DNA from: Ulva prolifera
Lineage: Eukaryota; Chlorophyta; Ulvophyceae; Ulvales; Ulvaceae
NCBI GenBank assembly: GCA_023078555.1
Contig: CM041198.1
Span: 1,018,856-1,082,855, forward strand
Direction: 5' to 3'
DNA: 64,000 bases
Part shown: piece by piece, positions 11,699 through 23,704 of the stretch
How positions within the stretch are numbered: position 1 is the first letter of the stretch
Layout of the letters: every line of letters starts with the position of its first letter
Translations under genes and position numbers: made by a program
The notes under the pieces: generated by a model
The model's input: only the letters and a program-made list of their open reading frames with translations
Told to the model about the DNA's origin: nothing
Databases searched by the model: none

Positions 11699-14600
11699 AT
11701 GAAGATCAAGATCAAGAAGTCGTCTGCGCCGGTCAGAGTGAATGACCATGATTCTTCCGCGGCTCCTGCTCCCGCGCTTGCGCCAAGCGCCCCAACGCTT
11801 TCCGTGGCCCCACCTTCTTCAACCACTGCATCGCTGCCAATCGACGCTTCCAAGAAGCCAATCAAAATTAAGCTGAAGAGGAAACGAAATGACCCCATTG
11901 TGTCGTCTCCAGCTCCCGTGCGCAACGTTACTGCAGCTTCGTTGCAGTTCCCCTTAACGCATGCTCCGTCCGAGCTATCTTCTCTATCAAGATCAGAATT
12001 GAATGGGAAGGGGATGTCTGTCCCCGCGTTGAAACCTTCTCAGCCAGAGCAGCCTGCTGGTGTGGTCAGGCCCGTCAAGAGGATTAAATTGAAGCTGCCA
12101 CCGTCCAAACCGTCTCCATCTGTCAGCCGAATTGCTATAAAGAAGTCGCCAGGTGGAGCGCCCAGGGCACCATTAGATCGAGCGACACCTACCTTGGTGG
12201 CACACATGCCACCACCCTCTCTGCCAAATCGGACAGCAGTGCCTGCGATACACAGCAGCCCAGCTGCAGCACCGAGATTAGTGCCCAACTTGAAGCCCAA
12301 AATAAAAATAAAGAAGGCTGCTGCGCCTGCAAGTGTGCCAGTCGTGCCCATCAGGGATGCGGTGCCTGTCAAGGCACGACCTCCACCTAGGCCACGGCAG
12401 GCATTGCCAGATGTCTTGCCGAAACGCCGCAAACCTCAAGATCTGCCAGGTCCCAGTCCTTCGAAGAAAATCAAGGTCAAAACTGGGATCAAGCCTGTTC
12501 AAAGTGGGAAGCCAGTGCCTCCCTCAGTACCACAGGTGCGCACTGGCCATCCCAGGTGCCTCGTGCATTTTCCCGTTCATGCACTGAAACCAGGTGTCCC
12601 TGTAGGCGTCTGCAAAGCCAGCACCTGAACCAAAGGCACCAGCACAGCCCGTTGAAGCAGTGCAGCTTGCTGAAGGCACTGCATTTTTGGAGGCATTGAC
12701 AGCGGCTGTGCCTGAGGAGCTAATCATCACTGAGAAAGCGCTTCTGACGATGGTGAACAAGCTCTTGCGTAAGGACAGAGAAAACCTCTTCAGGACTGAG
12801 CCACAAAAAACAAATCTGCATTCTCGAGTGGTATGTCTTGGCCTTGATGTCATCGACATTGATGCCCTTTGACAAGCTTGCTGCTGCTGCTCCAGTAGTT
12901 GTGAGTCAGTCCAGCGGTGAAGCCTGCATGTCCCTTGTATGTGTCAACCGTTTGGAGTGTGAGATGCATTCAAACTTGACCGGTGTAGTTATTTGATGTA
13001 GAAAAACGCATACAAGGCTGCCATCAAGCAACCTATAGCCCTGGCCACCATCCGAGAAAACATTCGGGGCTTGGATGGTTTGCCAAAGCTTCGCACCTGG
13101 AAGCAGATGGAGTGCGCTCTGGACCTCATGGTCGCCAATTGTGTGCATTTCAATGGGGATGACAGCCACCTCTCCAAGACAGCTCGAGGCATTCGGGCGG
13201 AGTTTACCCGTCTTCGCGAAAAAGATGCGGCAGCAGAAGCAATGGCTGTTGCAGCACCTGCAGAGCAGGCTACAGACTTTATGCCGCGCCTGCGATCAGC
13301 AATGACAGAGACTCTACCCCCGCGCCGGTGCGTCGACACAGCGCCACTTGAGATTAACATGGTTGCTGTTTTCCGATGTGTGCAAGTGCTTCCGGGAGCA
13401 TCTTAGCCATGGTGTGGGTTTGGATCTGATCCCGTGATTGTCATTCACACATGATTTGTACAGGGCGGCGGCAATGGCAGCTGCAATTGCAAGAGAGCAC
13501 ACTACTACCAAGCGGGGGGGTGGGCGTGGTGGCGGCGCAAGGGCCACAAGGGTTGCGCATCTTACTATGCGCATGCTCGACACAGGCATCAGGCGGGTGA
13601 TTGAGCCCAATGCCAGGTATTCTTACCATAAAAAAGAGGCAGACTTCATGACATTCGGGTGCACGCTGGGGGCGTGGAATCTTGAGACAGGCCGGTCAAT
13701 CTGGCTTGCTCGACCGCGCCTGGCGCATGCGTATCCAAAGCGATATGTTCCATTCGGATCGGCAGCGCTCAAGCAGGCTTTCCATTTGGGTAGCATGTGC
13801 GGGCGCTTGGCAGATTTGATCAAGTCGAATGCTGCCAAGACTGTATTTTTGCCCCGAAAGTATGTGCCACAGCCTGCGCCTGTAGCTGCGGCGCCATCCC
13901 AGCAGCCTGCCCAGCAGCCCGCGCAGGCGCAGCAACACCAAATGGCCCATGCTCAGCAGCTACAGCAGCCTGCACAGGCGCAGCAGCAGCAGCAAGCTGC
14001 ATCAACGCAGCAGCAGCAGCAGCAGGCTGCACGTGTGCAACATCAGGCAGTGCAGCAGCAACCAGCCCATGCGCAGCAGCAGCATGCAGGGCATCCTCAG
14101 CAGCAGGTGGCGCAATTTCAGCAGCAGCAGCAGCTGCACGCTGCACGTGTGCAACATCAGGCAGTACAGCAGCAACCAGCCCATGCGCAGCAGCAACATT
14201 TGGGGTTTGCTCAGCAACAGGCGGCGCAGTTGCAGCAGCACGCAGTGCGGGCACAGCAACAACAGGCTGCTCAAGCGCAGCATGCGTCACAGCAGGCAGC
14301 ACATGCACAGCAGCATGCTGTGCGTGCTCAACAGCAGCAATCAGCAGTGCAGCAGCACGCGGCAGGGCAGCAGCAGGTGGCAGTGCAGCAGCAGGCCGCA
14401 GTGCAGCAGCAAGCAGCACATGTACATCAGCTGCAGCAGCAACAACAGGGAGGTCATGTGCAGCAGCAACAAGCAGTGCACACACAGCAGCAGCAGCAGC
14501 AGGCAGTGCAGATGCAACAGCACCAGGCTGGGCCAACACCGCAATTGCAGCAACAGCAGCACAACTCTGCGCAAGTGCAGCAGGCTGCGCCGATGCAGCA

Positions 14601-14841
14601 GCCAGCTGGGGGGACGGCACATGTGCAGCATCAGCAGCCTGGTGCGCCACACATTCAGCAGCAGCAGATTCAACAACATCAACACATGCAGCAACAGCCG
14701 CAGGCACAACAACGGCCGCCACCGCAGCAGCAGCAGCAGCAGCAGCAGCAGGTCCAATCGCAACAGGCCATGTCTCAGAGTACACAGCAGCAACAGCCAG
14801 TCATTTCCCAGCAGGCCACACATCCTCAACATGTGCAGTGA
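11699..14841 (+). CDS. Bromodomain protein with repeated KIKxK motifs and a Gln-rich tail
   Basis: Four exons close in phase: 11699-12535, 12606-12830, 13002-13327, 13464-14841, giving 921 residues. The start is the first ATG of the open exon. Residues 1-280 are Pro/Ala/Ser-rich and hold five basic-hydrophobic alternations: KIKIKK, IKIKLKRK, RIKLKLPP, PKIKIKKA and KIKVKTG. Exons 2-3 encode a bromodomain-like fold: an LLTMVNKLL helix, AYKAAIKQPIALATI (the ZA-loop end and helix A), then ALDLMVANCVHFNGDDS. In that last stretch NCVHFN matches the bromodomain Asn-Cys-x-x-[YF]-Asn, and its final Asn is the acetyl-lysine contact of the family. Exon 4 starts with a globular-looking stretch of about 130 residues, then about 310 residues of imperfect CAG-rich Gln/Ala/His repeats to the stop. 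A nuclear chromatin or transcription role is inferred. The KIK motifs recall the C-terminal part of plant TAF2, but no peptidase-like domain is present. TGTAA occurs at 15245. Confidence 0.8.
13900..14838 (+). repeat. CAG-rich imperfect trinucleotide tract, in frame (poly-Gln)
   Basis: About 940 bases of CAG/CAA interspersed with GCN, CAT and GTG codons encode a Gln-rich, Ala/His/Val-interrupted low-complexity tail. Longer units such as GCACGTGTGCAACATCAGGC recur at about 14030 and 14140. That points to local tandem duplication as well as slippage. The repeat opens all three plus frames and long minus frames. Confidence 0.9.
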
Positions 14842-15773
14842 CGATCCAACTTCCGGCTCTGATATTTGCATAGGATCATCAGTACAAGATGTGACCCGGG
14901 ACATGTCAGCATACCGTCGCCAGGAGCAGCTGCTGTACAAAACAACAATGCGTTGGTCTACTGCAGAGTTGTGCTTCCGGAGTTGCTCATCATCTATCGA
15001 CAGCACCGAAATGTGTTGTTGCTCGTTGTTTCCGTGGTAGACTTTGCTCCAAGCAATGTGGTCTGAAGCTGTCAGCCTATTGCCCTTTGAATGTGTCAAT
15101 CGGTTAGTTTCATTCTGTTGTAGCTCTCGTCCAACCACTCGTTTGTAGTTTCGTTGACTTACGATGGCTGTTAAGGCTCTTGCTGCCCTCAGAATTTTGT
15201 AGGTGCCTGTCCCGTGAAAACCCGTGGTGGCACGTACCGTCGGCATGTAACATTTAGGCCTGGCCACGTGAACAGCGCTATGTGCCCTGCTTCAGCTGCA
15301 AGGCGGCTTTGACATAGCACGATTATCCTTGGCTGACGTATCGCGCTGGTAAGCGATTGATACGTAATGATCGCGCGTTCTGCTGCCTCATCGCAAGCAA
15401 GCTGCACAATCGTCAGCAGTCCATGCCCATGTAGACACGTGTGCATGCCGGAGTGACTCACACAAGTAATGGACCCAAACCTTGATGTGCAATGAGCACC
15501 AGACTCATTCTAGCGGCTACTTGCGTGTTTCGGGGGTCCAAGTAAAGCTCAATTTCTAGTGCAGTGGCGGACGTCTGCGAACGCGCGCTCTGAATCCACA
15601 ATCCAGCACGTTAACGTCCAATCACCTTCAGGCCTGCGCGCAGCTACTCGGGCTGCAATGTTTACACCTGCTCGCTGATCAGTCCTGCTCGTTGCTCTGT
15701 GGGACACCGCAGAATGTAGAAGAACGGCTGTTCGAAAGCTCGAACCAGCTCTGGTCGAGCGCCAGCTCTGCGA
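14842..15773. other. Intergenic region between bromodomain and RUS genes
   Basis: About 930 bases between two rightward genes. It should hold the 3' UTR of the first (candidate TGTAA at 15245-15249) and the promoter of the second. Open frames on the minus strand here are either extensions of the antisense CAG tract or are unsupported. No other structure seen. Confidence 0.5.
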
Positions 15774-18617
15774 ATGTTGCTGACACAGCGAGCTAAAATT
15801 CTATTTCCTAGCTCGCGATTGTGCTCGATTCTGTCATATTGCACAGAACCGTCAAGGTCCGAACTTGAGCGTACGTCCAGCTGCTCCCAAAGCCCATCCG
15901 CGATCTCGAGTGCACCTAAGATCAAACAAAAGTTAGGCATCAACAACGTGACAGCAACATTTGAGAATGGGAAACTGCAATGGACTCAGCGCAGGAAGTA
16001 CGACGTCGAGCCAGGGGCACCAGCGGTCGGGAAAGGTGTGTCAGCATGGCTGAGGAGGCAGTATTGGTGCGTTTCCCTCAGCATGCAGCCTGTTCCAAGA
16101 CAGAACAATGACCATCGGCAGAGATGAGATGTCTGAAGTCAAGTTCACTGTCTGTCAATCAACCCCATAGGGGTGCAGGCTGGCCAAATGCCGTGTGAAG
16201 GACCAGGTCAAGATGCTGTTCCTGCCTGTGGGGTATCCGGGCAGCACCGAAGAGAACTATCTCAACTTCACGCTGCTAGCCGCCCTTGCGCATTTTTTCA
16301 TGAATACATCTGCTACGATCGGCTCAACGTTTCTGCTGTATGCCGCTGGCCTAGGTCGGGCCGAGGCCCAGATTGCGGCATCTGCATTCAACTGGATCAT
16401 CAAGGATCTTGGGGGACAGGGAGGTGCAGAGTCTCCCCGTCGATGCGCTCGTGCCGCCCAATGTACCTGTGGCAGCCCATATCAGGAGTGATGGTCAGCT
16501 CATCGATATCCTGTAGATACCAGACTCTGGATGACCAGTGCTGGCATACAGGGACCCTTCTGGTTGGCCGGATGTTTTCGCACGACTTCGATATCAATAC
16601 CAGGAGCTGGTACTGCTTTGCTAATATCATTGCATCCCTCGCGGCTATTGTTGAGGTGTGTCCCCCTTGCAAGCAGATACCAAGCTGCAGCCCGGCAAAG
16701 CGCCTAGAATCTTCTCACGCCAGACTTCTTGTGTCGTGTACAACAGCTCAGAAAGGGCAAGGATCAGGACAGACTGTGCCTCTTGCATCGTTCTGCGAGA
16801 AAGGAGCTACGTCCCTGGATGCTCGCACAGAGTCAGAGCTTGAAGGACAAGCACAGTCACTGTCTCCTCGCGCCGCTGATGTTGCCAGCCATGCATGCAG
16901 ACTCCACCAGTCTGTGCTCATCTGACACTGCCCCAGTTGGATGCAGATCTCAGCCAACTCGCACACAGCGTACTTTATCCCCATCGCATCGGCTGCCAAC
17001 ACGCTGAAAGGCATCTCAGGCCTCGCCAGCTCCTCAACGCGAGCTGCACTCAACGTCAGCTTCGCCAGAGGTCTGCTCTCTCTGTGCTCACCTAGTCTAA
17101 TCATTAAAGATTTGCTCATGGATAGCATTCTCAAGGCCGGCCTTTCATCCACACCGCAGCACTGATGCACCCCAGCAAGAGCTGCGCAGAGAGCTCCACT
17201 GCTGCACCCCTTGCCAACAAGTTCACACCCCATCGCTTGCATTGCCCATTGATGCACTCTCCTGCCAGCCAGCTCGCTGCCCTACACACACGGGCGCACA
17301 CACACGCTTTCCTCAATGTGATACAGTGGCCCCTGGGGCCCCCTGCCTCTTGCCAGCACAGTCCGTCCACCTCAACTCATGGCACAAGAGCCACCACGAC
17401 GTATCCACACCACACCTCCAGGTTTTCACTGTTTCCTCTCCTGCATTGTTCGTAGATTGCGGCAGTCACCGAGGTGCTGCGCCGCATTGATCCGCATGCA
17501 TGCAGGCGAGAACATTGCAGACCTCACCGCGAAGGGCCACTCGCAGTACATCTTCTCGTACCTCGGCGGCACTTTTGCTGGCATCTTCATTGCCGGTGCA
17601 ATCGAGAAAACTGATTCCCTGACGGCCGCCTACTGCTGCCTCGCACTGACGGCACTCACCGGCGTTTGCTCCTACGCAGCCATCCGCACTGTCCCGCTCT
17701 CCAACCTGAACTCCTCCCGCCTGCAGCTCCTTCTGGAGCACTACATCGCCGCGAACTGGGGGGCAGCGGCGCCGCGGTCGGTGGTTTTGCCGCGGCCATA
17801 CGAGCTGTGCTCTGCGGATCCTGTCGCGCCGCTGTCCGCGACGCCACGCAGCGCCACGTTCTGGCCGCCAATCACCCTCAACTCACCCCTGGAGGAGCTG
17901 TTTCCTGCAAGCGTGGACGTGGCGCCGCGGAAGCTGCAGCTCGCGTTGGAGACACACGCGGCGCAGCCGCACCTTCTGGTGCGGGACGGCCGGCAGCGCG
18001 CGAGCCAGCTGCACCTCATGCTACAGGTGCAGGCGACCGCAGATGATGCAATTGTGGCGATGCTGCATGCCGTGTGCGTCAGGTATGCTGGGCCTGCTCT
18101 GACTGTGATCATCCATGCATGCGCATCGCCCGCTCAGGATCGATTCGATGGTGCCGGTCGAGTGTGCGCTCATACCCGGTGTATTGTGTTAGCGGTGCGC
18201 TTGTACAGCTGTATTAGAGTGTGTGAGATGTCGTAAGGACAAGAGCATTCGTCTGATTGGAAATCGCAGCAGGAGAGCTTTATGTTTCTCGCCAGAACCC
18301 TATGGATTCTGTGGGGATCTGGGCCACGTGCCTGGTCCTGCTATGATCCGACCCAAGCACGAAGTTGCAGCTAAACTTGCGCACGCTGAATCGACTGTGA
18401 ATTTGTGGAGACATATTGCCAAGGGTGGCTGTGTAGGAAGGCTGTCAGAGAGCATGAGAAGGATGTGCTGGGGCTGGATGAAGAGGCAGACCTCATAAAG
18501 CTTCAGCTGAAGCATGCCCTGCTGCACCGAGAAGCCCTCATCACCTCTCTCAAGGAGGCCAACTGGAATTTGACCAGGGTTGCGATCGAGAGTCGTGTCA
18601 CAAGGTGCAGTTGGTAG
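15774..18617 (+). CDS. RUS family protein (root UVB sensitive, DUF647)
   Basis: Six exons join in phase to 507 residues: 15774-16066, 16179-16423, 16552-16655, 16947-17070, 17506-18082, 18437-18617. The ATG at 15774 is the only Met in exon 1. The N-terminus is Arg/Ser-rich and may be a plastid transit peptide. DUF647 hallmarks in order: FLPVGYPGSTEENY, FNWIIKDLGGQGGTLLVGRM, a hydrophobic helix, AANTLKGISGLASSSTRAAL, and GENIADLTAKGHSQ. The C-terminus has the typical late motif ending ANWNLTRVAIESRVTRCSW. RUS proteins of plants act in early seedling UV-B and light responses and vitamin B6 homeostasis, and are membrane or plastid associated; their biochemistry is not settled. Family membership is firm; the role in an alga is inferred. 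The gene is convergent with ATG6. Confidence 0.93.
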
Positions 18618-19803
18618 ACCACCAGACACTCCTGGTGTCGGAGCCCTTTTTGGCTGGCGTAGGCCGGCCAGAGCACATGAAGTATGGCTCTGTGCTCTGC
18701 TTTGATCCTCTAAGTATTTGCGAGAGGCTGCATGTTGAAAGGAATCGTGCAAGACACGTGATAAGGCTGTCATGGCAGAGATTGCAGGCAGTTTGAGCAC
18801 GGCCCAGGCCCTTGTGCCGGCATCTCTTGGCTGATTTAATGCTCGAAATAGCCCTGTTCTTGACCTATGAATTGAGATGCTCGAGGATACTGAGCATCCC
18901 GTGCAAGCATGTTCTGCTTGTGTCTGTCTCGGAAATGTCCATGGATGATAATCCAGTTTCCTAGTTTACCGTCGCCAATACGGTCGACATCTTGGCGCTA
19001 AGCCTGACTGTCAGCTTGAATTCGTATTCCAGACATGTGAGATATCACATTCCAGTATTCAGCCCGGGCATGATTACACAATGCATCGCATGGATCACAC
19101 ATCAGCACAAAGGCAAATCATTCTGCTGGAGAGAAACACAAGGATGTCCTGACTGGTTGACAGATGGCCGTGAGGCAGTCCACGTATATCTTGCTGATGC
19201 AACCTATGCACCTGATTTGTTTCCAAACGTATGTCTTGCGATAGTTTGGCGTTTGTGTTGTGCAAGGGGGTGACTCCTACAATATGCATTCGGCAGGAGT
19301 GGCCATGCGCTCCAGCAATGATTCAACATAGGTTCTATGTGTTCACAAGGCTCTTCAAGGAGAGCAGTGCCAGGCAAAGTTTTATCGAGCCACTGGGACG
19401 AGCATCTCAGTCTGTTACACTCCATGGCACATCTGCATTGCCTTCTTCGGCCGTCGACTACGTCATCCGTTGACTGTTTCATCTCGTCAACACCTAAAAG
19501 TGTCTACCACAACTTTGTACAATCCCCCACCTCCTTTTGCAACATATTTTATGATTGTTTAAATGGCATGAATGACACATCTCAAGGGCTCAAACCTGCA
19601 CCAAGCCAGTTTCTGTCGTTTCAAGACCGGCGGCACTCGAAACACATGAAGTGTTTGCCCACTCCGACGGCAGTACCCTGTATAACATCTGTCAGATAAT
19701 TTCTGATCACATATCATGGCCTTGGCACTTGTACAAGCTGGAAATGTCCCAGACTGGATTCTCGGGAACCATACATCACAATTTTCTGATGAGTCTCTGC
19801 CGG
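18618..19803. other. Convergent intergenic region, RUS / ATG6
   Basis: About 1.2 kb between two 3' ends. TTACA at 19415-19419 reads TGTAA on the minus strand and is a candidate poly(A) signal for ATG6. Short open frames on both strands have no recognisable motifs. Nothing else seen. Confidence 0.5.
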
Positions 19804-22800
19804 CTACCATCCCCCAGAATCTTTGCTGGCCCCAGTTTGCATCATGCTTTGAGCAATTCGATCTGCTCTCATACCTGCTGTTGCCCGACCGACGAACGTG
19901 CTGCTGGCCATGTTGGGGCCTGCAGCACCTGGTGCCACACTGGACAGCATCTGTGGCGGAATCGTCACACTGCCGCCCTCTGAAACCATTCCCTGGTCTT
20001 GCATCACCCAGTGTAGCATAACCTTGAGGTCGACAAGCATACACTTGAGGGCTTTGTTCCAATTGTCTGCGCCTCCAACCATTGTCCCATACCGAATGGA
20101 CATCCCCCGCACAGTTCCTTTCTCTGCATCTATGGCATTGGGTAGATTCAACTGTGAGCGCCCCTGCCTGCATCGCAGATCATGCCCGCTTACACGAGCT
20201 GCTGAATGCGCATCGGCTTCCATTTATCTGCAGCATGGCATGGGAGCAACATTGGCCAAAAGAGTAGGTGGTAGGTCAAACGGCCGGGCTTGACGCGATG
20301 TAAGACAGGTACACGGTGAATGATGGACAGGTACACATACAAAATAAGGGCCCCGTGTCCCATTTGGATGTGGAAAGCTCAGGAGACAAGCTTGTACCAA
20401 TGGAAAGGCTCAATGCGATATATGCACCCACATGCACGTCTTCCCATGGCCCCCCTTATTGGCTGACCTTGAAATGGCCAAGAACGAGCTTGAAAGTGCG
20501 ATTAAAAGGCACTGTCTTAGTAGCCTGCAATTTATCATGCGCAGCTTGCTGTGCAAGCATATGGGTGAAAGCGTGTCAGTGCGAAGGGAAGCTAGGGACC
20601 GAGCAGCACCTGAGGTCCTTGCTTCGAGCATAGCGGGAGAAGCTCTCGAGGCAAGACAGGTACAGTGTCAGCGCCTTGTCAAAGCGGCCACACCACATGC
20701 GGTTCACTGGCCCAAACAGCTTGTAGTCCTCTTTTCCATCACTCACCTGTACACACTGTGCCCTCAGCCATGGTAGATTCCCACTGCAATCCGCTCAGAA
20801 AGAATTGGCCGGCTGGCGCGATAACATACACCTGGGCAACCGATCACTCGATGTCTGCACTGCAGTGGGTTACCTTACCCAAGGAACACTGAGCGCTGTG
20901 TGTATACAGTTCCAAAGGACTCTAGAACAATCTCACATCAGCACACAGCATACAGCATGACTTCCGTGACGCCGCATCAATGATATATATAATGCTCATG
21001 CTCCAGGTATCACAGGTGACGCCTACCCGGCTACTGCGCATGAAACCAGGTATGTTGCACAGTACACATACCATGGAGTGGGAGCCCATGGGCTTGAGCA
21101 TGCCCTGTTCCCACTTGAAATCGGGGTACATGCGGGTCATCATGTCTAGCAGCAGCACTGCCTGCCCCCAACCTGTATTCACTTCTGGCCACTTGACCTC
21201 TTCCTTCCAGCGTCCAAGCCTGAAGCCGCTGATGGTCCCAAAACGATCCCTGAACCTGCAATCCATTTTTGATTGGTTACGCCCTGCCGGAATGGGTGTG
21301 AACAGCTAGTGACGGTTGGGATGCGCTTTACAGGTTGAATGCAACTTCTTCTGGAATTCCAGAATATATGATTGGCTAATCTGTGAGTGTTCTCGCAGGC
21401 TATGCAGTGCCAACAACGAAGCATGCTCACAGGACACTTGTTACAACCTCCATCACCACAGCAGAGCTGCTGAGCTCTCCGTGCATCCTGCACGAGCAGC
21501 CAAGCCCACCAGCTGATGATGAGCAACGCGCATGCATTGACTCGTGGATCGATCAACAACGCATCTGAAGCAATGCGGCTTCGACGATTCTGAACGAGAG
21601 GTGGCATAATCTCACCAGATATGGAAGCAGTCCTCCAGCACACTAGTCTGCCGCAAGCTGTCAAGCTGCCGCGCGGCCACATCAACACGTGTCGCGACTG
21701 CGTCCACTTCCTCCATGTGGCCCTGCAGCCACATCGTGCCAGTCACCCACTTTTCGCCCACTGGGCTCCAGCACCCTCGCACTTGGTATGTGGGTCCATC
21801 ATCACAATGCTGTATTGTGACTGCATCCATGGTACTCATAGTACTGACCGATCGCAATCGTGGTCAAAGCTGCATCCGGGTCAGAAACTGCCTGGTAGCA
21901 CCACATCAGTCGGCATGCGATAACAGTTTCCATTGCTGGATCTTGACAATTAATCAATGCTGCCCTGATTGGCATGCTGAGACGGTGTAGTTTCTACAAG
22001 AGGCTCGGCTGGACATCTAGCTGAAAACTGGCCGCAATATCAGCCACACGAGAAAGGAATCGGAAAGGAGCACACAGGGTTACAGCTTTCAGTGGCGATG
22101 TCATTGACACAGCTTTTCCATTCGCTGTTTTGGGAATGATGATACATGAAGATGTTGCAACGTGGGAAAGTGAGAGCAATGTCAGCACCTGCAGATGCAC
22201 AGGGCGGCACCTGTGAAAAATCTCATGACCCTGCTGTGCTGTTGGAAAATACACGACAGAAAGTGCCTATGAGAGGTCTTGGTGATCGAAGTTGAAGACG
22301 CGCCTTGGCGAGGCAAGTCAACGCAGGAGTGGGGACGCAGGAGTGGGGTAGAGCACACATGCAGGTCGAGGCACAGGGCGTCGTATCGGCGCCAGTAGTC
22401 ATCCTCCTCGGCACGCATAGCCTCCTCTTGCACTGCGACTTCTGCAAGCTCCTGCTGTGCCTCTGCCAACTCTGCCTCCAACCGATCAGCCCGCTCCCTG
22501 CAGATACTACAATGTATGGCTTATGCATTAGAGCCAGTGGTTCAGTATGATACGCTGTTTCACTCATCGTGACCAGACACAGCAAAGCATTGGAAAGCGC
22601 ACGGCTCTGTGTTGTATGAGTGAAATCATGTGCACCGATGCTACAACCGTTTAGTTCTGATGGTGAACTGTTCAGTGTGTCCAAAACTCTGATACGACAG
22701 GTTCAATCATATTTGGCAGCAGAATTTTATGGTCGGCAGGACACTGTTGATGAATTGGGGTGCCATGGCGCCGTGACATGGTCGCTCAACTGAAAATGTC

Positions 22801-23704
22801 TACTTATTGCTGTATTTCGCTGTGCCTCTGCTGTTGTGCACATCTTGGACCAGAGCCAACAAAAAGGCGCAGACCCGTATTCCAGTGGAGCACTAACATC
22901 AGTCAGAACAGCTTTCAGCTCGGGAATGTGTCAAATGTGCACAAGGGCTGACCGGATACATAGCTGGTGGAGTCCCGAGCTTTCAGCAGCATGACGACTC
23001 TGCATGCAGCTGTACCAGGGCTGCAGCCCAGATGTAAATATCTGAACAATATCGTTTTCACAGAGCTGGGCATTGCATCTGTTTCACCATCAAGGATAAA
23101 GTGCGTACCGTTCAACTTGCTCCTCTCGTTCAGCTGCCTCCAGTTGCTTGAGGAGCTGGGCTTGCGACATTGAAACAGCCTGCTGCCGCTTCAAAGACTG
23201 ATCATCAGCATGCGAAGCTTGTTCGAGAGTACTTGCCCCCTGCGAGCAAAGCAAACTGGGTCAAAGTGCATTGCACAAACCACATTTTGACTACGGAATA
23301 TGGTGGCCTTGAGGGAACGGTCACCAGAAGAGATTTCAGAGCTGCTTCGTACGCAGAGGCTTGAGCCTCTGCAGCGGCTACGCTGTCTTGGATCTCGCGC
23401 TTGACATTATCTAGACATTTGGCGCAGATAGGATGGTCAATCTGGCTGTGCGATGTCGCCAACTCCAGGATGTGAGTCAGCCCCGCGAATCCCCCTTTCA
23501 CAGCTGGTAAAACCGCGGCTGCTGGCTGCATTACATCCACGTAACTCTCGAGCATGTGACTGGGTGGGCCTGCAACCATGGCCACAACTCAGTGCATGGG
23601 AAGGAAGCAAGACAGATTCAGGGACAAGGAGCACAAAGCTGTACCTGATTCCCGAGCTGACGGAACAGCATGCCGTCGATGCTGCTCTGACACGCTTTGG
23701 ACAT
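19804..23704 (-). CDS. ATG6: ATG6 / Beclin 1 (VPS30), PI3-kinase complex subunit, 5' end unresolved
   Basis: Exons in phase: 23704-23645 (tentative), 23569-23325, 23197-23109, 22497-22359, 21722-21616, 21255-21072, 20746-20610, 20167-19804. Together they give 440 residues without the extreme N-terminus. Family signatures in order: HSQIDHPICAKCLDNV, a coiled coil through EEDDYWRRYDALCLDL, then the BARA domain with VLEDCFHIW, RFGTISGFRLGR, GWGQAVLLL, KPMGSHSMV, FGPVNRMWCGRFDKALTLYL and LNLPNAIDAEKG, ending in NWNKALKCMLVDLK. The product acts in the class III PI3-kinase (VPS34) complexes that drive autophagosome formation and vacuolar sorting. The aromatic finger, FFW in animals and LFW in plants, reads RMW here. 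After the BARA domain there is a Gly/Ser/Met-rich tail of about 65 residues. The usual N-terminal CxxC region was not found; it probably lies in an exon between 23.7 and 24.7 kb. Plants have about 500 residues. Confidence 0.93.

Noticed and set aside
11699..14841. TAF2 (TFIID subunit) as the name for the bromodomain gene
   Set aside because: The KIK motifs recall the plant TAF2 tail, but there is no aminopeptidase-like domain and the 5' neighbour gene leaves no room for one.
13820..15267. Ala- and Leu-rich minus-strand ORFs of 300 or more codons
   Set aside because: Antisense readings of the CAG tract (CTG = Leu, TGC/GCT = Cys/Ala). Their composition follows entirely from the repeat.
15662..15946. 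94-codon minus-strand ORF overlapping RUS exon 1
   Set aside because: It looks protein-like, but RUS exon 1 on the other strand is fixed by the phase-perfect RUS model; no splice partner or second motif was found for the antisense frame.
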